Source: Novosphingobium sp. PC22D (lineage in GTDB: Bacteria > Pseudomonadota > Alphaproteobacteria > Sphingomonadales > Sphingomonadaceae). Taken from it: a stretch of DNA of 64,000 bases. Under the pieces are notes generated by a model. The model saw only the letters and a program-made list of their open reading frames with translations. It ran no database searches and was not told the origin of the DNA. Of the stretch, positions 44,847-54,298 are shown piece by piece; the first letter of the stretch is position 1; every line of letters begins with the position of its first letter. The stretch is from NCBI RefSeq assembly GCF_002556635.1, contig NZ_MWMO01000020.1, forward strand, positions 1-64,000, written 5' to 3'. Both the position numbers and the translations under genes were made by a program.

Positions 44847-44975
44847 GCCGGATCGATCCTCCTTGGGTGCGGCTCTCTCTAGGATGCATTGATGCTGCGC
44901 CGCAACCGATGCTTGCACCAATCCGCTCGGCGATGGCTCCCTTGCCGCGTGAGCGTTTCGCGCTAAACGCCGGAC

Positions 44976-46259
44976 ATGGACAAGATCATCATTCGCGGCG
45001 GCCGCAGGCTTTCCGGTACCATTCCGATTTCGGGCGCCAAGAACGCCGCGCTCACGCTGCTTCCCTGCGCCTTGCTGACCGACGAGCCGCTCACCTTGCG
45101 CAACCTGCCGCGGCTGGCCGACATCGACGGGTTCCAGCACCTGATGAACCAGTTCGGCGTCTCGACCACCATCGCCGGATCGCGTCCGGAGGACTTCGGC
45201 CGGGTGATGACGCTCGAGGCACCGCGAATCACCAGCTCGGTCGCGCCCTACGACCTGGTGCGCAAGATGCGCGCCTCGATCCTCGTACTGGGGCCGATGC
45301 TGGCGCGCATGGGCGAGGCGACGGTCTCGCTGCCGGGCGGCTGCGCCATCGGCAACCGTCCGATCGACCTGCACTTGAAGGCCCTCGAGGCGCTGGGCGC
45401 AGAGATCGAGCTTGCCGCCGGTTACGTGCGCGCGATCGCGCCCGACGGCGGGCTGCCCGGCGGGCGTTTCTCGTTCCCGATCGTCTCGGTCGGCGCGACC
45501 GAGAACGTGCTGATGGCGGCCGTGCTCGCCAAGGGCAAGACGACACTTCACAACGCCGCGCGCGAGCCCGAGATCGTCGACTTGTGCCGGCTGCTGACGG
45601 CGATGGGCGCCAGGATCGAGGGAATCGGCACCAGCGACATCACCGTTCACGGCGTGCCCCGGCTGTACGGCGCGACCTACCGGGTCATGTCCGATCGCAT
45701 CGAGGCGGGGTCCTACGCTTGCGCGGCGGCGATCACGGGTGGCGACGTGCTGCTCGCGGGGGCGGAGATCGCCGAGATGGAAGCGACCGTCGCGGCGTTG
45801 CGCCAGGCGGGCGTCCATGTCGAGCCGCGCGCCGATGGTCTTTACGTCGCCGCGCAGGGCAGGCCGCGCGCGGTGACGCTTTCGACCGCGCCCTATCCCG
45901 GTTTCGCGACCGACATGCAGGCGCAGCTCATGTCGCTGCTGTGCCTCGCCGAGGGGACGAGCGTGCTCAACGAGACGATCTTCGAGAACCGCTACATGCA
46001 CGTCCCCGAACTCAACCGGATGGGCGCGCATATCGAGACCTCGGGCCGCACCGCGATCGTTCACGGGGTCGAGAAGCTGTCCGGCGCCGAAGTCATGGCG
46101 ACCGACCTGCGCGCCTCGATGAGCCTCGTTATCGCGGGGCTCGCCGCCGAGGGCGAGACACAGGTCCACCGGCTCTATCACCTCGATCGCGGCTACGAGC
46201 GGCTGGAGGAGAAGCTCTCGCTGATCGGCGCGGAGATCGAGCGCGTCGGCGGCGACTGA
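44976..46259 (+). CDS. murA: UDP-N-acetylglucosamine 1-carboxyvinyltransferase
   Basis: First committed step of peptidoglycan synthesis: adds enolpyruvate from PEP to UDP-GlcNAc, in the cytoplasm. 427 aa, typical. The PISGAKNAALTLL motif carries the conserved Lys-Asn near residue 21. The catalytic Cys is in LPGGCAIGNRP near 122, so the fosfomycin-sensitive form is expected. RASMSLVIAGLAA lies at the C-terminal side. Divergent from galU. Confidence 0.95.
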   Translation: MDKIIIRGGRRLSGTIPISGAKNAALTLLPCALLTDEPLTLRNLPRLADIDGFQHLMNQFGVSTTIAGSRPEDFGRVMTLEAPRITSSVAPYDLVRKMRASILVLGPMLARMGEATVSLPGGCAIGNRPIDLHLKALEALGAEIELAAGYVRAIAPDGGLPGGRFSFPIVSVGATENVLMAAVLAKGKTTLHNAAREPEIVDLCRLLTAMGARIEGIGTSDITVHGVPRLYGATYRVMSDRIEAGSYACAAAITGGDVLLAGAEIAEMEATVAALRQAGVHVEPRADGLYVAAQGRPRAVTLSTAPYPGFATDMQAQLMSLLCLAEGTSVLNETIFENRYMHVPELNRMGAHIETSGRTAIVHGVEKLSGAEVMATDLRASMSLVIAGLAAEGETQVHRLYHLDRGYERLEEKLSLIGAEIERVGGD

Positions 46260-46365
46260 AGACTCCGCCGGACCGGGATTCGTCGTCGACGAGCGACTTG
46301 CCGGTGCCGGAAACCCGAGCCCGGCTGACGCGTTTCTCGTGTGCAAACCCTCACAGGAGGAACAC

Positions 46366-46572
46366 ATGGGTCTGATCAAGATGGCTGTCGCGGGCGCCGC
46401 CGGCTATGCGCTCTACAAATACGCGACGCGGGACAACGAAGCCGCCTATGCCGGCGGCCAGGTTCGCGACGCGGGTCCCGAAGCGATGAAGGAACCGCCC
46501 AAGTCGTGGAGCAAGATCGACGAAGCGAGCGACGAAAGCTTCCCGGCAAGCGACCCGCCCTCGACATACTGA
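46366..46572 (+). CDS. Small sphingomonad protein with ESFPASDPP tail
   Basis: 68 aa. Starts MGLIKMAVAGAAGYALYKYA, a short hydrophobic N-terminus that could be membrane associated. Ends in IDEASDESFPASDPPSTY, a C-terminal motif repeatedly seen on small proteins of Sphingomonadales. ATG 46366 follows AGGAGG with an 8-nt spacer, a strong site suggesting good expression. No function known. It is followed by the DUF305 gene with 77 bp between, so co-transcription is possible. Confidence 0.7.
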   Translation: MGLIKMAVAGAAGYALYKYATRDNEAAYAGGQVRDAGPEAMKEPPKSWSKIDEASDESFPASDPPSTY

Positions 46573-46649
46573 GGCGCGGCGCCGCCGAGAGGCGCACGTT
46601 GACAGGAGAAGCGGGCGGAACCCTTCGCGGTTTCGTCCGCTTCTCGTTC

Positions 46650-47156
46650 ATGCGACAGGAAAACGGGCAGGCCGGAATGCCCTACCGGCGCTTTTTCGCG
46701 ATGATCGCGACATCGACGGTGGTGATGTACGGGCTCATGTACCTCAACACCTACGAGTACGCGCATGTCTGGTTCAGCCAGACGCGGATGTGGATGGCGC
46801 TGCTGATGGGCGCGGTCATGGCGGTGATCATGCTGCTGTTCATGTGGGGCATGTATCGCCGGGTCCGCGTCAATCAGCTCATCCTCGGGCTGGCCGTCGC
46901 CGCTTTCGCCGGCTCGCTCTGGCTCGTGCGCAGCCAGGATACAGTGGGCGACGTGTCTTACATGAAGGCGATGATCCCGCACCATTCGATCGCGATCATG
47001 ACCAGCCGCCGCGCGCGGATATCCGACCCGCGCGTGCGCGAACTCGCCAACGAGATCATCGACGCGCAGGTGCGCGAGATCGGCGAGATGGAGCGGCTTA
47101 TCGCCGATCTCGAGGCGAACGGCGACGCACCCGGCGCCCCGGCCGCGATTCACTGA
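46650..47156 (+). CDS. DUF305 membrane protein
   Basis: 168 aa with three hydrophobic segments (about 12-30, 44-66, 74-92) and a soluble C-terminal helical domain with the DUF305 signature YMKAMIPHHSIAIMTS, then DAQVREIGEMERL. The His-His/Met set is suited to copper or another metal, and some relatives sit in copper-tolerance loci. Start is uncertain: ATG 46650 or 46677, neither with a strong ribosome-binding site. Its stop overlaps the convergent ribbon-helix-helix gene by 7 nt. Confidence 0.75.
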   Translation: MRQENGQAGMPYRRFFAMIATSTVVMYGLMYLNTYEYAHVWFSQTRMWMALLMGAVMAVIMLLFMWGMYRRVRVNQLILGLAVAAFAGSLWLVRSQDTVGDVSYMKAMIPHHSIAIMTSRRARISDPRVRELANEIIDAQVREIGEMERLIADLEANGDAPGAPAAIH

Positions 47157-47380
47157 TCGCGCGAGACCAGCCAGACGCGAATCGCGCTCGCCAGCCCCGG
47201 CGGCGTCTCCGCCTCGATCCGCAGCGCGTCGATCCGCGCGACCAGCGCGTTGATCGGCACGCCCTCGCTGGCCGCGCGCGCCCTGAGCATGTCCCAGAAG
47301 ACCGGTTCGAGGCTGATCGAGGTCTTGTGCCCGGCGATCTCGATCGAGCGCTTCACCGGCGGATGGAACAGCGGGGTCAT
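47150..47380 (-). CDS. Ribbon-helix-helix domain protein
   Basis: 76 aa with the pattern PPVKRSIEIAGHKTSISLEP (strand then helix 1), FWDMLRARAASEGVPINAL (helix 2) and a short basic tail. This fits the RHH_4 family of small alphaproteobacterial DNA-binding proteins. ATG 47380 gives the standard family start. The 3' end overlaps the DUF305 gene. Targets are unknown; no antitoxin-toxin partner is adjacent. Confidence 0.75.
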   Translation of the reverse strand: MTPLFHPPVKRSIEIAGHKTSISLEPVFWDMLRARAASEGVPINALVARIDALRIEAETPPGLASAIRVWLVSRDQ

Positions 47381-47467
47381 GACCGCCCCGTCTAGCCGGG
47401 CGGCTTGCCCGGACATACGATTTTTTTGGGGTGGCGTGCGGCAAGGCGCGGGCTCAAGGTTCCGGTC

Positions 47468-48319
47468 ATGACGACGGGAGCACGCACGAAAAGCGGAGAA
47501 GGCCACGAGGCCCTGACCGAGAAGGAGAAGCAGACTCTCCGCCTGATCCTGCAGGGCCACGATGCCAAGTCGATGGCCAGCAAGCTCGGGCTCTCGGTCC
47601 ACACCATCAACGAGCGGCTGCGCTACGCGCGGCGCAAGATGTCGGCGTCGAGCAGCCGCGAGGCGGCACGGCTGCTGCGCGAGGCGGAAGGCGAGGCGCG
47701 GGACGATCCTGGGGCAGTGGCGCGGGGCCCCGATTTTCTCGCGGACAAGCCTTTGGGGGAAGGCCAAGCGGCGCATGCCGTGCGACACGAGCACGCATCG
47801 CCCATCGGCCCGGCGCGGCGATCGCGCCCCGCCCGGCTCAGCAGAGGAATGCTCTTCATGTCTGTTCCCGTGCTCGCCACCGCGATTCTGGTCACCGCCG
47901 TCGCGGTATCATCGCTTTCGCCGGATGCGCGCGAGGTCCGGCGCGCTCCCGCTCTCGCGGCGGCGCCTGGCGCGTCCGCTCCCGTCGCGGCCGAATCGGA
48001 GCAGGTGCGCGCCGCACGCGCATGGCTCGCGCTCGTCGACGAGGGCGACTGGAGCGAGAGCTGGTCGCGCACGGCCGAAGCGTTCCGCGACCTCAACACG
48101 CTCGAGACCTGGGCGTCGCTGTCCGAACGGGTCCGACCGCCGCTGGGCGCGGTCGTTTCGCGCACGGTTTCGGCGCAGGAGAGCGTGCCCGCTCCGCCCG
48201 CCAGCGTCGAGATGGTGAAGTTCCGGACGAGCTTCGCGAACGAGCCCGATACGGTCGAGACGCTCTCTCTCGTGCGCGAGGGAGCGGACTGGAAGGTCGT
48301 GGGTTACTGGATCGGCTGA
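47468..48319 (+). CDS. LuxR-type HTH membrane protein with DUF4019 domain
   Basis: 283 aa. The N-terminal LuxR/GerE HTH is EKEKQTLRLILQGHDAKSMA and SVHTINERLRYARRKM. A linker rich in Arg and Pro follows, then a transmembrane helix (about 128-148, VPVLATAILVTAVAVSSLS). The periplasmic DUF4019 domain (about 175-283) includes ARAWLALVDEGDWSESWS and ends WKVVGYWIG. This one-component layout, cytoplasmic HTH with an extracytoplasmic domain, is common in Sphingomonadales. It probably senses something in the periplasm. Its stop overlaps the convergent gene by 16 nt. Confidence 0.8.
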   Translation: MTTGARTKSGEGHEALTEKEKQTLRLILQGHDAKSMASKLGLSVHTINERLRYARRKMSASSSREAARLLREAEGEARDDPGAVARGPDFLADKPLGEGQAAHAVRHEHASPIGPARRSRPARLSRGMLFMSVPVLATAILVTAVAVSSLSPDAREVRRAPALAAAPGASAPVAAESEQVRAARAWLALVDEGDWSESWSRTAEAFRDLNTLETWASLSERVRPPLGAVVSRTVSAQESVPAPPASVEMVKFRTSFANEPDTVETLSLVREGADWKVVGYWIG

Positions 48320-49347
48320 CCGTCGAACCGTTCGCGCAGCGCGGCGAGGAACGGCGCGGGATCGTCGAGCCGGAACGCCACGGCCTCGATCCGCCGCGTC
48401 CGCAGCAGGCCCGGCCGCACGATCGGTTCGCGCAGGCGCAGCAGGACGTTGGGCCATGCGAGCAGCGCCGCGTTAAGCGTTGTGCGTGCATCGATCGTTT
48501 CGCGATCGAAGCTTGTCGCTATCTCCGCGATCTGCGCGCAGGCGATATGCTGGTCGATCAGCAGGCCGGCGCGCACGCGCAGGCCGGTCCCGCCGAGCAG
48601 CACCGGCATCAGACGTAGCGACTTGATCAGCCCGACGAGGTAGACGAGACCGGCCATGCTGAGCGCGAACAGGATCAGCGCCGCCCGCGCGCTCCACAGC
48701 CCCACCAGCAGGTGCACGACGCCGATCTCGATGAACTGCAGCACCAGCAGCGTGATCATCATCGGCGCGAGATGGCGGTGGTAGGCATAACCAGTGCTGC
48801 CCGCCGGGACCTCCGGCTCGGCGCGCCAGCGGAACAGCGCGAGCCTTAGCAGAGCGATTTCGGTGCGGGCGAAGCGGAGCAGCGCGGGCGGTACGATCGT
48901 CTCCGCCGCCGCGGTCCAGCCATGGCCGTTCTCGGCTCGCGCCGCGCGGAACCGCGCGCGTGCGACCAGGGCGCTCCAGCCCAGGTAGAGCCCCAGCGTC
49001 AGCGCCATCGCGAGCGGCAGCGGCGGCATCGCCAGCAGCGTTTCGCGCAAGTTCGCGGGAAGACCGAGCGCGACCACGCAGGCCGCGGTGGCGAGTGCGC
49101 CGGCGACGGCGCGCGGAGCGGGCCGCCTGCGCGAATCGCGTGCCATCAAGCCAAGGCAGAGGCTGTCGGCGCAAAGCCAGGTGAACAGCAGCACCGCGCT
49201 CGCCGGATAGGCGGCGGCGAGGTCGGACGAGAGCGCGAGCTTGCCCGCCGTGATGGCGAGCGCGGGCGCGGCGAGCGCGAGGAGCGGGCGGAGCGCGATG
49301 CCGCCGCGCGGCGGTTCGTCCGGTGCCTCGCTCGCGGTAGCGTCCAT
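48304..49347 (-). CDS. Multi-pass membrane protein of unknown function
   Basis: 347 aa with about seven hydrophobic helices: near 22-40, 48-68, 80-98, 108-124, 198-215, 220-235 and 238-252. The C-terminal 100 residues are soluble, with DQHIACAQIAEIATSF and an Arg-rich tail. No known family was recognised. It lies just 13 bp after phaB and on the same strand, so they may share a transcript. ATG 49347 is the only plausible start. Confidence 0.5.
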   Translation of the reverse strand: MDATASEAPDEPPRGGIALRPLLALAAPALAITAGKLALSSDLAAAYPASAVLLFTWLCADSLCLGLMARDSRRRPAPRAVAGALATAACVVALGLPANLRETLLAMPPLPLAMALTLGLYLGWSALVARARFRAARAENGHGWTAAAETIVPPALLRFARTEIALLRLALFRWRAEPEVPAGSTGYAYHRHLAPMMITLLVLQFIEIGVVHLLVGLWSARAALILFALSMAGLVYLVGLIKSLRLMPVLLGGTGLRVRAGLLIDQHIACAQIAEIATSFDRETIDARTTLNAALLAWPNVLLRLREPIVRPGLLRTRRIEAVAFRLDDPAPFLAALRERFDGQPIQ

Positions 49348-49360
49348 GCCCGGTCCTTTC

Positions 49361-50083
49361 TCAGTACATGTGCTGGCCGCCGTTGATCGAGAGCGTCGAT
49401 CCGGTCACGAAGCCGGCGTTGTCCGAGCACAGGAAGGCGACGCCGCGAGCGATCTCGTAAGGCTGGCCGAGGCGGCCGACCGGGATCTTGGCGACGATCT
49501 TCTCGAGCACCGGCGCGGGAACGGCGGCGACCATGTCGGTATCGATGTAGCCGGGCGCGATCGCATTGACCGTCACCCCGTACTTCGCACCTTCCTGCGC
49601 CAGCGCCTTGGTGAAGCCGTGGATGCCGGACTTCGCCGCCGCGTAGTTCACCTGCCCGTACTGGCCCGACTGGCCGTTGATCGAGCCGATGTTGACGATG
49701 CGGCCCCAGCCGCGCGCGCGCATGCCGGGGAAGGTTGCCTTGGCCATGTTGAAACAGCCGCCCAGATTGATCCGCATGACGTCGTTCCAGTCTTCGAACG
49801 TCATCTTGTGCAGCACGCCGTCGCGGGTGATGCCCGCGTTGTTGACGACGATGTCGACCGCGCCGACCTCTTCGGCGACCTTCTCGCACCCGGCGATCGT
49901 CGCCTCATGGTCACCGACGTCCCACTTGTAGACGGGGATGCCGTGCTCGTCGGAAAAGGCTTTCGCCTTCTCGTCGTTGCCCGCGTAGTTGGCGACGACG
50001 GTGTGGCCGCGGTCCTTCAGCGCGAGCGATATGGCCGCGCCGATACCTCTGGTACCGCCAGTAACGATTGCGACTTTTGCCAT
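49361..50083 (-). CDS. phaB: Acetoacetyl-CoA reductase
   Basis: NADPH-dependent short-chain dehydrogenase that reduces acetoacetyl-CoA to (R)-3-hydroxybutyryl-CoA for polyhydroxyalkanoate. 240 aa. The cofactor site is VTGGTRGIGAAIS; NNAGITRD follows; the active-site segment NIGSINGQSGQYGQVNYAAAK contains Ser, Tyr and Lys. The INGQSGQYGQ segment separates PhaB from general FabG. ATG 50083 is chosen over 50146 because the MAKVAIVTGG start is the family start and AGGA precedes it. No phaA or phaC neighbours are seen here. Confidence 0.9.
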   Translation of the reverse strand: MAKVAIVTGGTRGIGAAISLALKDRGHTVVANYAGNDEKAKAFSDEHGIPVYKWDVGDHEATIAGCEKVAEEVGAVDIVVNNAGITRDGVLHKMTFEDWNDVMRINLGGCFNMAKATFPGMRARGWGRIVNIGSINGQSGQYGQVNYAAAKSGIHGFTKALAQEGAKYGVTVNAIAPGYIDTDMVAAVPAPVLEKIVAKIPVGRLGQPYEIARGVAFLCSDNAGFVTGSTLSINGGQHMY

Positions 50084-50256
50084 TTTCCTAAGCTCCCGAT
50101 CAGGCATCTCCTGACACTTGCTATGAAAGGCGGCAGGGGTCCGCAATAGGGGCTTGGCGACTCATCGCGGTTTTTTGCGCATCGGGCCTTGCGGTTGTAG
50201 CAAACGCCCCGGCGATGTCATGGTCGGCCCGCGATGTCGCGACCGGAATGTCGCGG

Positions 50257-51030
50257 CTAGAAGCGGAACTGGGTTCCGACGTAGACGGCCTGGCTGTCCT
50301 GCTTGCCGTCGGTCAGCGGGACGAGCCGCTCGCGATCCTGCGAATAGCGCACGCCCGCGGTGACATCGAGATTCTTGGTCACGCGGTAGGCCCCGCCCAG
50401 GTCGACTTCGCCGGCGTCGCCCGCAAAAGTGCGGGGCGCGCGACCGGACGCCTGTTTCTCGTCGATCGAGATGCGCGGGCTGAAGCGCGCGCCGTCGCTG
50501 TCGGTGCCCGGTTCGAGGCTATAGGCGCCGAGATCAGGCAACTCGCCACTCGGCTGGCGCTGCGCGGCGGCGAGATCCTGCGAGAAACCGCGATAGCCGC
50601 GCGAAACGCCGAGGTTGAACGCGCTCGAGGCGATCCGCAGCTTGCCCGGATCGCCGTCGCCCGAGCCGGGCGCGCGACCGCGCACGGTAATCGCCTCGGC
50701 CGTCGCGGCATCGACGCGCACTGCCACCGTGACCGAGCGGTCTGGCTGGTCGGGCGTTTCGGCCGGCGTGAACGGAAAGAGCTGGCCCTTGGCGAGCGAG
50801 CGCAAGGGAATCGCATTGGCGAGATCGGCCGAAGGCGCCTTGGCCTCGATCGCCGAACCGGCGGACGGCGCGGCAGCGTTGCCGGCATCGAAGCGGGTGG
50901 TGAAGGCGAGCACGGCGCTGGGCAGGGCCAGCAGGCCGACCGCGCCCGCGAGCATCATCCCCGCCGTCGCGCCGGAGCGGATCGTGCTGGCCGCAGGCCT
51001 GGCCTGCTTGTCTTTCCAATCGTCGCCCAT
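50257..51030 (-). CDS. Secreted or outer-membrane hypothetical protein
   Basis: 257 aa. A cytoplasmic start MGDDWKDKQARPAAS leads to a hydrophobic segment (about 22-42, GMMLAGAVGLLALPSAVLAF), either signal peptide or anchor. The rest is low-complexity at first, then beta-rich, ending QAVYVGTQFRF with the aromatic C-terminus of outer-membrane proteins. DLGGAYRVTKNLDVTAGVRY looks like paired barrel strands. No family recognised. ATG 51030 is taken because the upstream extension is poor in predicted structure. Confidence 0.5.
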   Translation of the reverse strand: MGDDWKDKQARPAASTIRSGATAGMMLAGAVGLLALPSAVLAFTTRFDAGNAAAPSAGSAIEAKAPSADLANAIPLRSLAKGQLFPFTPAETPDQPDRSVTVAVRVDAATAEAITVRGRAPGSGDGDPGKLRIASSAFNLGVSRGYRGFSQDLAAAQRQPSGELPDLGAYSLEPGTDSDGARFSPRISIDEKQASGRAPRTFAGDAGEVDLGGAYRVTKNLDVTAGVRYSQDRERLVPLTDGKQDSQAVYVGTQFRF

Positions 51031-51282
51031 GGCGATCAACTTTCCATCCCGCGCATGTGGCCCGTTTCGCTCGGGCGGGCCCGTCACTCGAATCCCCGAA
51101 CGGCTATTCGCGCGCGCAGCTTAACACAGGATGACGCGCCGTCCCAGCGTCGCGCGCGCAGCCACGCGAGGCGCGGCGCGGACGCCGGACCCCTTGCCGC
51201 GCGCGCAACGCGGCGATAGAGGCGCAGTACGGTATGCGCACGTCCCGAACGGCGCAGTCTGCCACGAGGAATGCAAACGACC

Positions 51283-51732
51283 ATGAAAGCCCCTTCCGGT
51301 AACCTGCGCAAGTTCGCCGTCTACGGCCTTTGCGGCGCCCTTGCCTTCAGCCTCGCGGCGTGCGGCGGCAAGAAGAAGGTTTCCTCCAGCGTGGCGCCCT
51401 CGATGGTCACCACGATCGGCGTCAACGGCTACTTGTGGCGCGCCAGCCTCGATACGCTCTCGTTCATGCCGATGCTGCAGACCGACAGCGCGGGCGGCGT
51501 CATCGTCACCGACTGGTACACCAACCCGAGCAATCCGGGCGAGCGCGTCAAGGTCACCGTCACGATCCTCGATTCGGACTTGCGCGCCGACGCGCTGCGC
51601 GTCGCGGCGAGCCGCGAGGTCAATTCGGGCGGCGGCTGGGTCGCCGCGCCGGTCCAGGCCGCGACGGTGCAGAAACTCGAAGACATCATCCTCACCCGCG
51701 CCCGCGACCTGAGGCGCGATTCGGTCGGCTGA
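51283..51732 (+). CDS. DUF3576 lipoprotein
   Basis: 149 aa with a lipobox at LAFSLAACGGKK. The DUF3576 core begins TIGVNGYLWRASLDTLSFMP, then VIVTDWYTNPSNPGERVK. It precedes leuS, as in many alphaproteobacteria, and is expected at the outer membrane. ATG 51283 is preferred; ATG 51271 directly abuts GAGGA, which is too close for a ribosome-binding site. Function is not established, though its place with lptE suggests envelope assembly. Confidence 0.85.
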   Translation: MKAPSGNLRKFAVYGLCGALAFSLAACGGKKKVSSSVAPSMVTTIGVNGYLWRASLDTLSFMPMLQTDSAGGVIVTDWYTNPSNPGERVKVTVTILDSDLRADALRVAASREVNSGGGWVAAPVQAATVQKLEDIILTRARDLRRDSVG

Positions 51733-51757
51733 GGCCGGCCCAGGAGACGGTTCCGAT

Positions 51758-54298
51758 ATGAGCGAGCGGTTCGATCCCGCCACGGCAGACGCGCGATGGC
51801 AGCGGGTCTGGCACGAGAAGCAGTGCTTCGCCGCCGACAACGCGAGCGACAAGCCGCGCAGCTACGTGCTCGAGATGTTCCCCTATCCTTCCGGGCGCAT
51901 CCACATGGGTCACGTGCGCAACTACACGCTGGGCGACGTGCTCGCGCGCTACAAGCGCATGACCGGGCACGAAGTGCTCCACCCGATGGGCTGGGACGCC
52001 TTCGGCATGCCCGCCGAGAACGCGGCGATGGAAAAGAGCGTGCATCCCGGCGGCTGGACCCGCGAGAACATCGCCAACATGAAGGCGCAGCTTAAGCGCC
52101 TGGGTTTCGCGCTCGACTGGAGCCGCGAACTGGCGACCTGCGAGCCCGACTACTACGGCCACGAGCAGGCGCTGTTCCTCGACCTTTACGAGGCGGGGCT
52201 GGTCTATCGCAAGGAATCGGCGGTCAACTGGGACCCGGTCGACATGACCGTGCTCGCCAACGAGCAGGTGATCGACGGGCGCGGCTGGCGCTCGGGCGCG
52301 CTGGTCGAGAAGCGCAAGCTCTCGCAGTGGTTCCTCAAGATCACCGACTTCGCCGAGGAACTGCTCGACGGGCTGGCCGAGCTCAAGGACTGGCCCGACA
52401 AGGTCAAGCTGATGCAGGAGAACTGGATCGGCAAGTCGCAGGGGCTCGAGTTCGCCTTCACGCTGTCGAACGGCGAGAGCCTGCCGGTCTACACCACGCG
52501 GCCCGACACGATCTTCGGCGCGAGCTTCGTCGCGGTCGCCGCCGATCACCCGGTGGCGCAGGGCGTCGCAGCGAACTCGTCCGAGGCGCAGGCCTTCATC
52601 GAGGAATGCAAGCGCGGCGGCACCACCGCGGCCGAGCTGGAAACTGCCGAGAAGCTTGGCTTCGATACGGGCCTCACCGCGAAGCATCCCTTCAGCGGCG
52701 CCGAGCTGCCGGTCTACATCGCGAACTTCGTGCTGATGGACTACGGCACCGGCGCGATCATGGCGGTGCCGGGCCACGACCAGCGCGACTTCGATTTCGC
52801 CACCAAGTACGGCCTGCCGATCGTGCGCGTGGTTGCCGCCGACGCGGCGGACGCGGACAAGCCCTTCGCGGGCGAGGCCGAAGCGGGCGACGGCGTGATC
52901 GTCAATTCGGACTTCCTTGATGGCATGAGCGTGGCGGACGCCAAGGCGGACGTCATCGCGCGCGCCGAAAGCGGCGGCTGGGGTGAAGGCAAGACCGTGT
53001 GGCGCCTGCGCGACTGGGGCGTCTCGCGCCAGCGCTACTGGGGCACGCCGATCCCGTTCATCCACTGTGAGGCCTGCGGCGTGGTGCCGGTGCCCAAGGA
53101 CCAGCTTCCGGTGGTGCTGCCCGAGGACGTCGATTTCCAGACGCCGGGCAATCCGCTGCTGCGCCATCCGACGTGGAAGCACGTCGATTGCCCAAGCTGC
53201 GGCAAGCCGGCGACCCGCGAGACCGACACGCTCGACACTTTCGTCGACAGCTCGTGGTATTTCCTGCGCTTCGCCAGCCAGCCCGGCGACAAGCCGTTCG
53301 ATCCGGGCGTCATCGCGCAGTGGCTGCCGGTCGAACAGTACATCGGCGGCATCGAGCACGCGATCCTGCACTTGCTCTACGCCCGCTTCTGGACGCGCGC
53401 GCTCAAGCGCATCGGCCTGATCAACGTCACCGAGCCGTTCGCCAGCCTGTTCACGCAAGGGATGGTCACGCACGAGACCTATCAAGTGTTTATCCCGAAC
53501 GAAGTCGGCGAAACTCACGCTACGCGTAGCTACTTTGTCTCCCCTCAAGAGATCGAGAGACGTGACGGCGACGTCTATGAAGTGAGTAGTGGATTGCCGG
53601 TCGAGATCGGTCGCGTCATCAAGATGTCGAAGTCGAAGAAGAACGTCGTCGATCCCGACGCGATCCTCGCCGACTACGGCGCCGACGCGATCCGCTGGTT
53701 CATGATCTCGGACAGCCCGCCCGAGCGCGACCTGCCCTGGTCGATCGCCGGCATCGAGGGCTGCGCGCGCTTCGTCCAGCGCTTGTGGCGCCTGTTCGGC
53801 CAGTACGATGCGGCTGCGACGGGCGAGGACAAGCCGCTCGATCGCAAGCGCGACCAGACCGTGGCGGCCGTCGCCGAAGACATCGAGGCACTGGCTTTCA
53901 ACAAGGCCGTGGCGCGTATCTACGAACTGGCGAGCGCGATCGAGAAGGCGCCGCCCTCGGCGAGCCGCTCGGCCGCGATCCGCACGATCCTGCTGCTCGT
54001 CGCGCCGATGATGCCCCACCTTGCCGAAGAGGCGTGGGACGCGATCGGCGGTGAGGGGCTTGTCGTCGACGCGGCCTGGCCCAAGGTCGATCCGGCGCTG
54101 CTGGTCGACGACGAGGTGACGATCGCGGTGCAGGTCAAGGGCAAGCTGCGCGACACGCTCACCGTCGCCAAGGGCACCGGCAAGGACGAGCTGGAGGCGC
54201 TTGCGCTCGCCAGCGAGAAGGTCCAGCGTGCGCTCGACGGGGCGGAGATAAGGAAAGTGATCGTCGTGCCCGACCGCCTGGTCAACCTGGTCGCATGA
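51758..54298 (+). CDS. leuS: Leucyl-tRNA synthetase
   Basis: Charges tRNA-Leu with leucine. 846 aa. The HIGH-type motif is MFPYPSGRIHMGHVRNY near residue 38, with an editing (CP1) domain inserted after it, and KMSKSKKN near 622. Domain order and length are normal. Odd feature: 53484-53600, just before KMSKS, uses AT-rich codons (ACT, GCT, CCT, AGA, AGT) unlike the rest of the gene. Its stop overlaps lptE as ATGA. Confidence 0.97.
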   Translation: MSERFDPATADARWQRVWHEKQCFAADNASDKPRSYVLEMFPYPSGRIHMGHVRNYTLGDVLARYKRMTGHEVLHPMGWDAFGMPAENAAMEKSVHPGGWTRENIANMKAQLKRLGFALDWSRELATCEPDYYGHEQALFLDLYEAGLVYRKESAVNWDPVDMTVLANEQVIDGRGWRSGALVEKRKLSQWFLKITDFAEELLDGLAELKDWPDKVKLMQENWIGKSQGLEFAFTLSNGESLPVYTTRPDTIFGASFVAVAADHPVAQGVAANSSEAQAFIEECKRGGTTAAELETAEKLGFDTGLTAKHPFSGAELPVYIANFVLMDYGTGAIMAVPGHDQRDFDFATKYGLPIVRVVAADAADADKPFAGEAEAGDGVIVNSDFLDGMSVADAKADVIARAESGGWGEGKTVWRLRDWGVSRQRYWGTPIPFIHCEACGVVPVPKDQLPVVLPEDVDFQTPGNPLLRHPTWKHVDCPSCGKPATRETDTLDTFVDSSWYFLRFASQPGDKPFDPGVIAQWLPVEQYIGGIEHAILHLLYARFWTRALKRIGLINVTEPFASLFTQGMVTHETYQVFIPNEVGETHATRSYFVSPQEIERRDGDVYEVSSGLPVEIGRVIKMSKSKKNVVDPDAILADYGADAIRWFMISDSPPERDLPWSIAGIEGCARFVQRLWRLFGQYDAAATGEDKPLDRKRDQTVAAVAEDIEALAFNKAVARIYELASAIEKAPPSASRSAAIRTILLLVAPMMPHLAEEAWDAIGGEGLVVDAAWPKVDPALLVDDEVTIAVQVKGKLRDTLTVAKGTGKDELEALALASEKVQRALDGAEIRKVIVVPDRLVNLVA

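Noticed and set aside
43962..46379. 805-codon leftward ORF spanning galU and murA
   Set aside because: Only the last 294 codons are galU; the rest is antisense to murA.
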